Positions 63,827 to 64,000 of a stretch of 64,000 nt of DNA are shown here, one piece after another (position 1 is the stretch's first letter; every line of letters begins with the position of its first letter). Position numbers and translations under genes: made by a program. Under the pieces are notes generated by a model. That model did not search any database and had not been told where the DNA came from. It saw only the letters and a program-made list of their open reading frames with translations. The DNA is from Paragonimus westermani (taxonomy: Eukaryota; Platyhelminthes; Trematoda; Plagiorchiida; Troglotrematidae): assembly GCA_008508345.1 (NCBI GenBank), contig QNGE01001239.1, forward strand, positions 57,805 to 121,804. The letters are read 5' to 3'.

Positions 63827-64000
63827 ATCATCATCATCATCATAGACAGCAATACATCAGTGGTTCATACCAATGCTTAACTGCCACAGAACCATGAAGA
63901 AAATGCAAACCCTATTCAAACATTCAGCATCAAGGTGCCTACTCCTTGCAAACAAACAACCGAGCTGCAAGTGAGAGTAAGGCGTCATCAACGAGACAGC
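63827..64000 (+). repeat. Repeat family Y, copy 3 (cut by window edge)
   Basis: Begins after (CAT)n with AGACAGCAATACATCAGTGG and matches the reverse complement of 58970-59192. The direct relative is at 56340. Confidence 0.78.

Overview
This is a eukaryotic window, almost certainly from a parasitic flatworm and probably a trematode. The evidence is widely spaced exons with GT/AG boundaries, one intron of only 38 bp, and a dense mix of Ty3/gypsy, Penelope-like (PLE), CR1-like LINE and Mutator-like (MULE) elements, nearly all broken. Only two host genes are recognisable. One is the terminal exon of a GPI-ethanolamine-phosphate transferase of the PIGG type (2422-2787, +). The other is eight consecutive exons of the helicase domain of DNA polymerase theta (POLQ, 52188-62487, +), which carry all the helicase motifs from Walker A to motif VI; the gene continues past the right edge.

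Layout. 1-12 kb: a gypsy integrase end, the PIGG exon, two PLE 3' ends in inverted orientation, and long stretches without recognisable genes. 12.1-19.4 kb: a decayed PLE (RT plus GIY-YIG-like domain) and a MULE. 19.4-25 kb: a minus-strand gypsy element split by a 1.83-kb PLE insertion that has a 10-bp target duplication and a 34-bp tail, then a MULE relic. 27-39 kb: gypsy relics on + and an EnSpm/tnp2-like transposase on -. 39.8-42.9 kb: a CR1-like LINE on -. 43.4-45.1 kb: a second MULE on -. 45.2-50.8 kb: an inverted copy of 13.8-19.4 kb. 50.8-51.7 kb: the 3' half of a LINE RT. 52-64 kb: POLQ with repeat-filled introns.

The most important observation concerns assembly. The segment 13834-19405 recurs inverted at 45210-50781; mirrored coordinates always sum to 64615 and every mirrored ORF has the same translation. 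Each copy stops exactly at a lone N (19406 and 50782). This is what results when two contigs share a 5,572-bp dovetail overlap and the middle contig (19407-50781) has been placed backwards. If so, one arm is redundant and gene order across 19-51 kb must be re-read in reverse.

I found no CRISPR array, tRNA, rRNA, operon or defence system, and nothing I would call a new biological system. The interest lies in the assembly structure, the nested insertions and the POLQ gene model.
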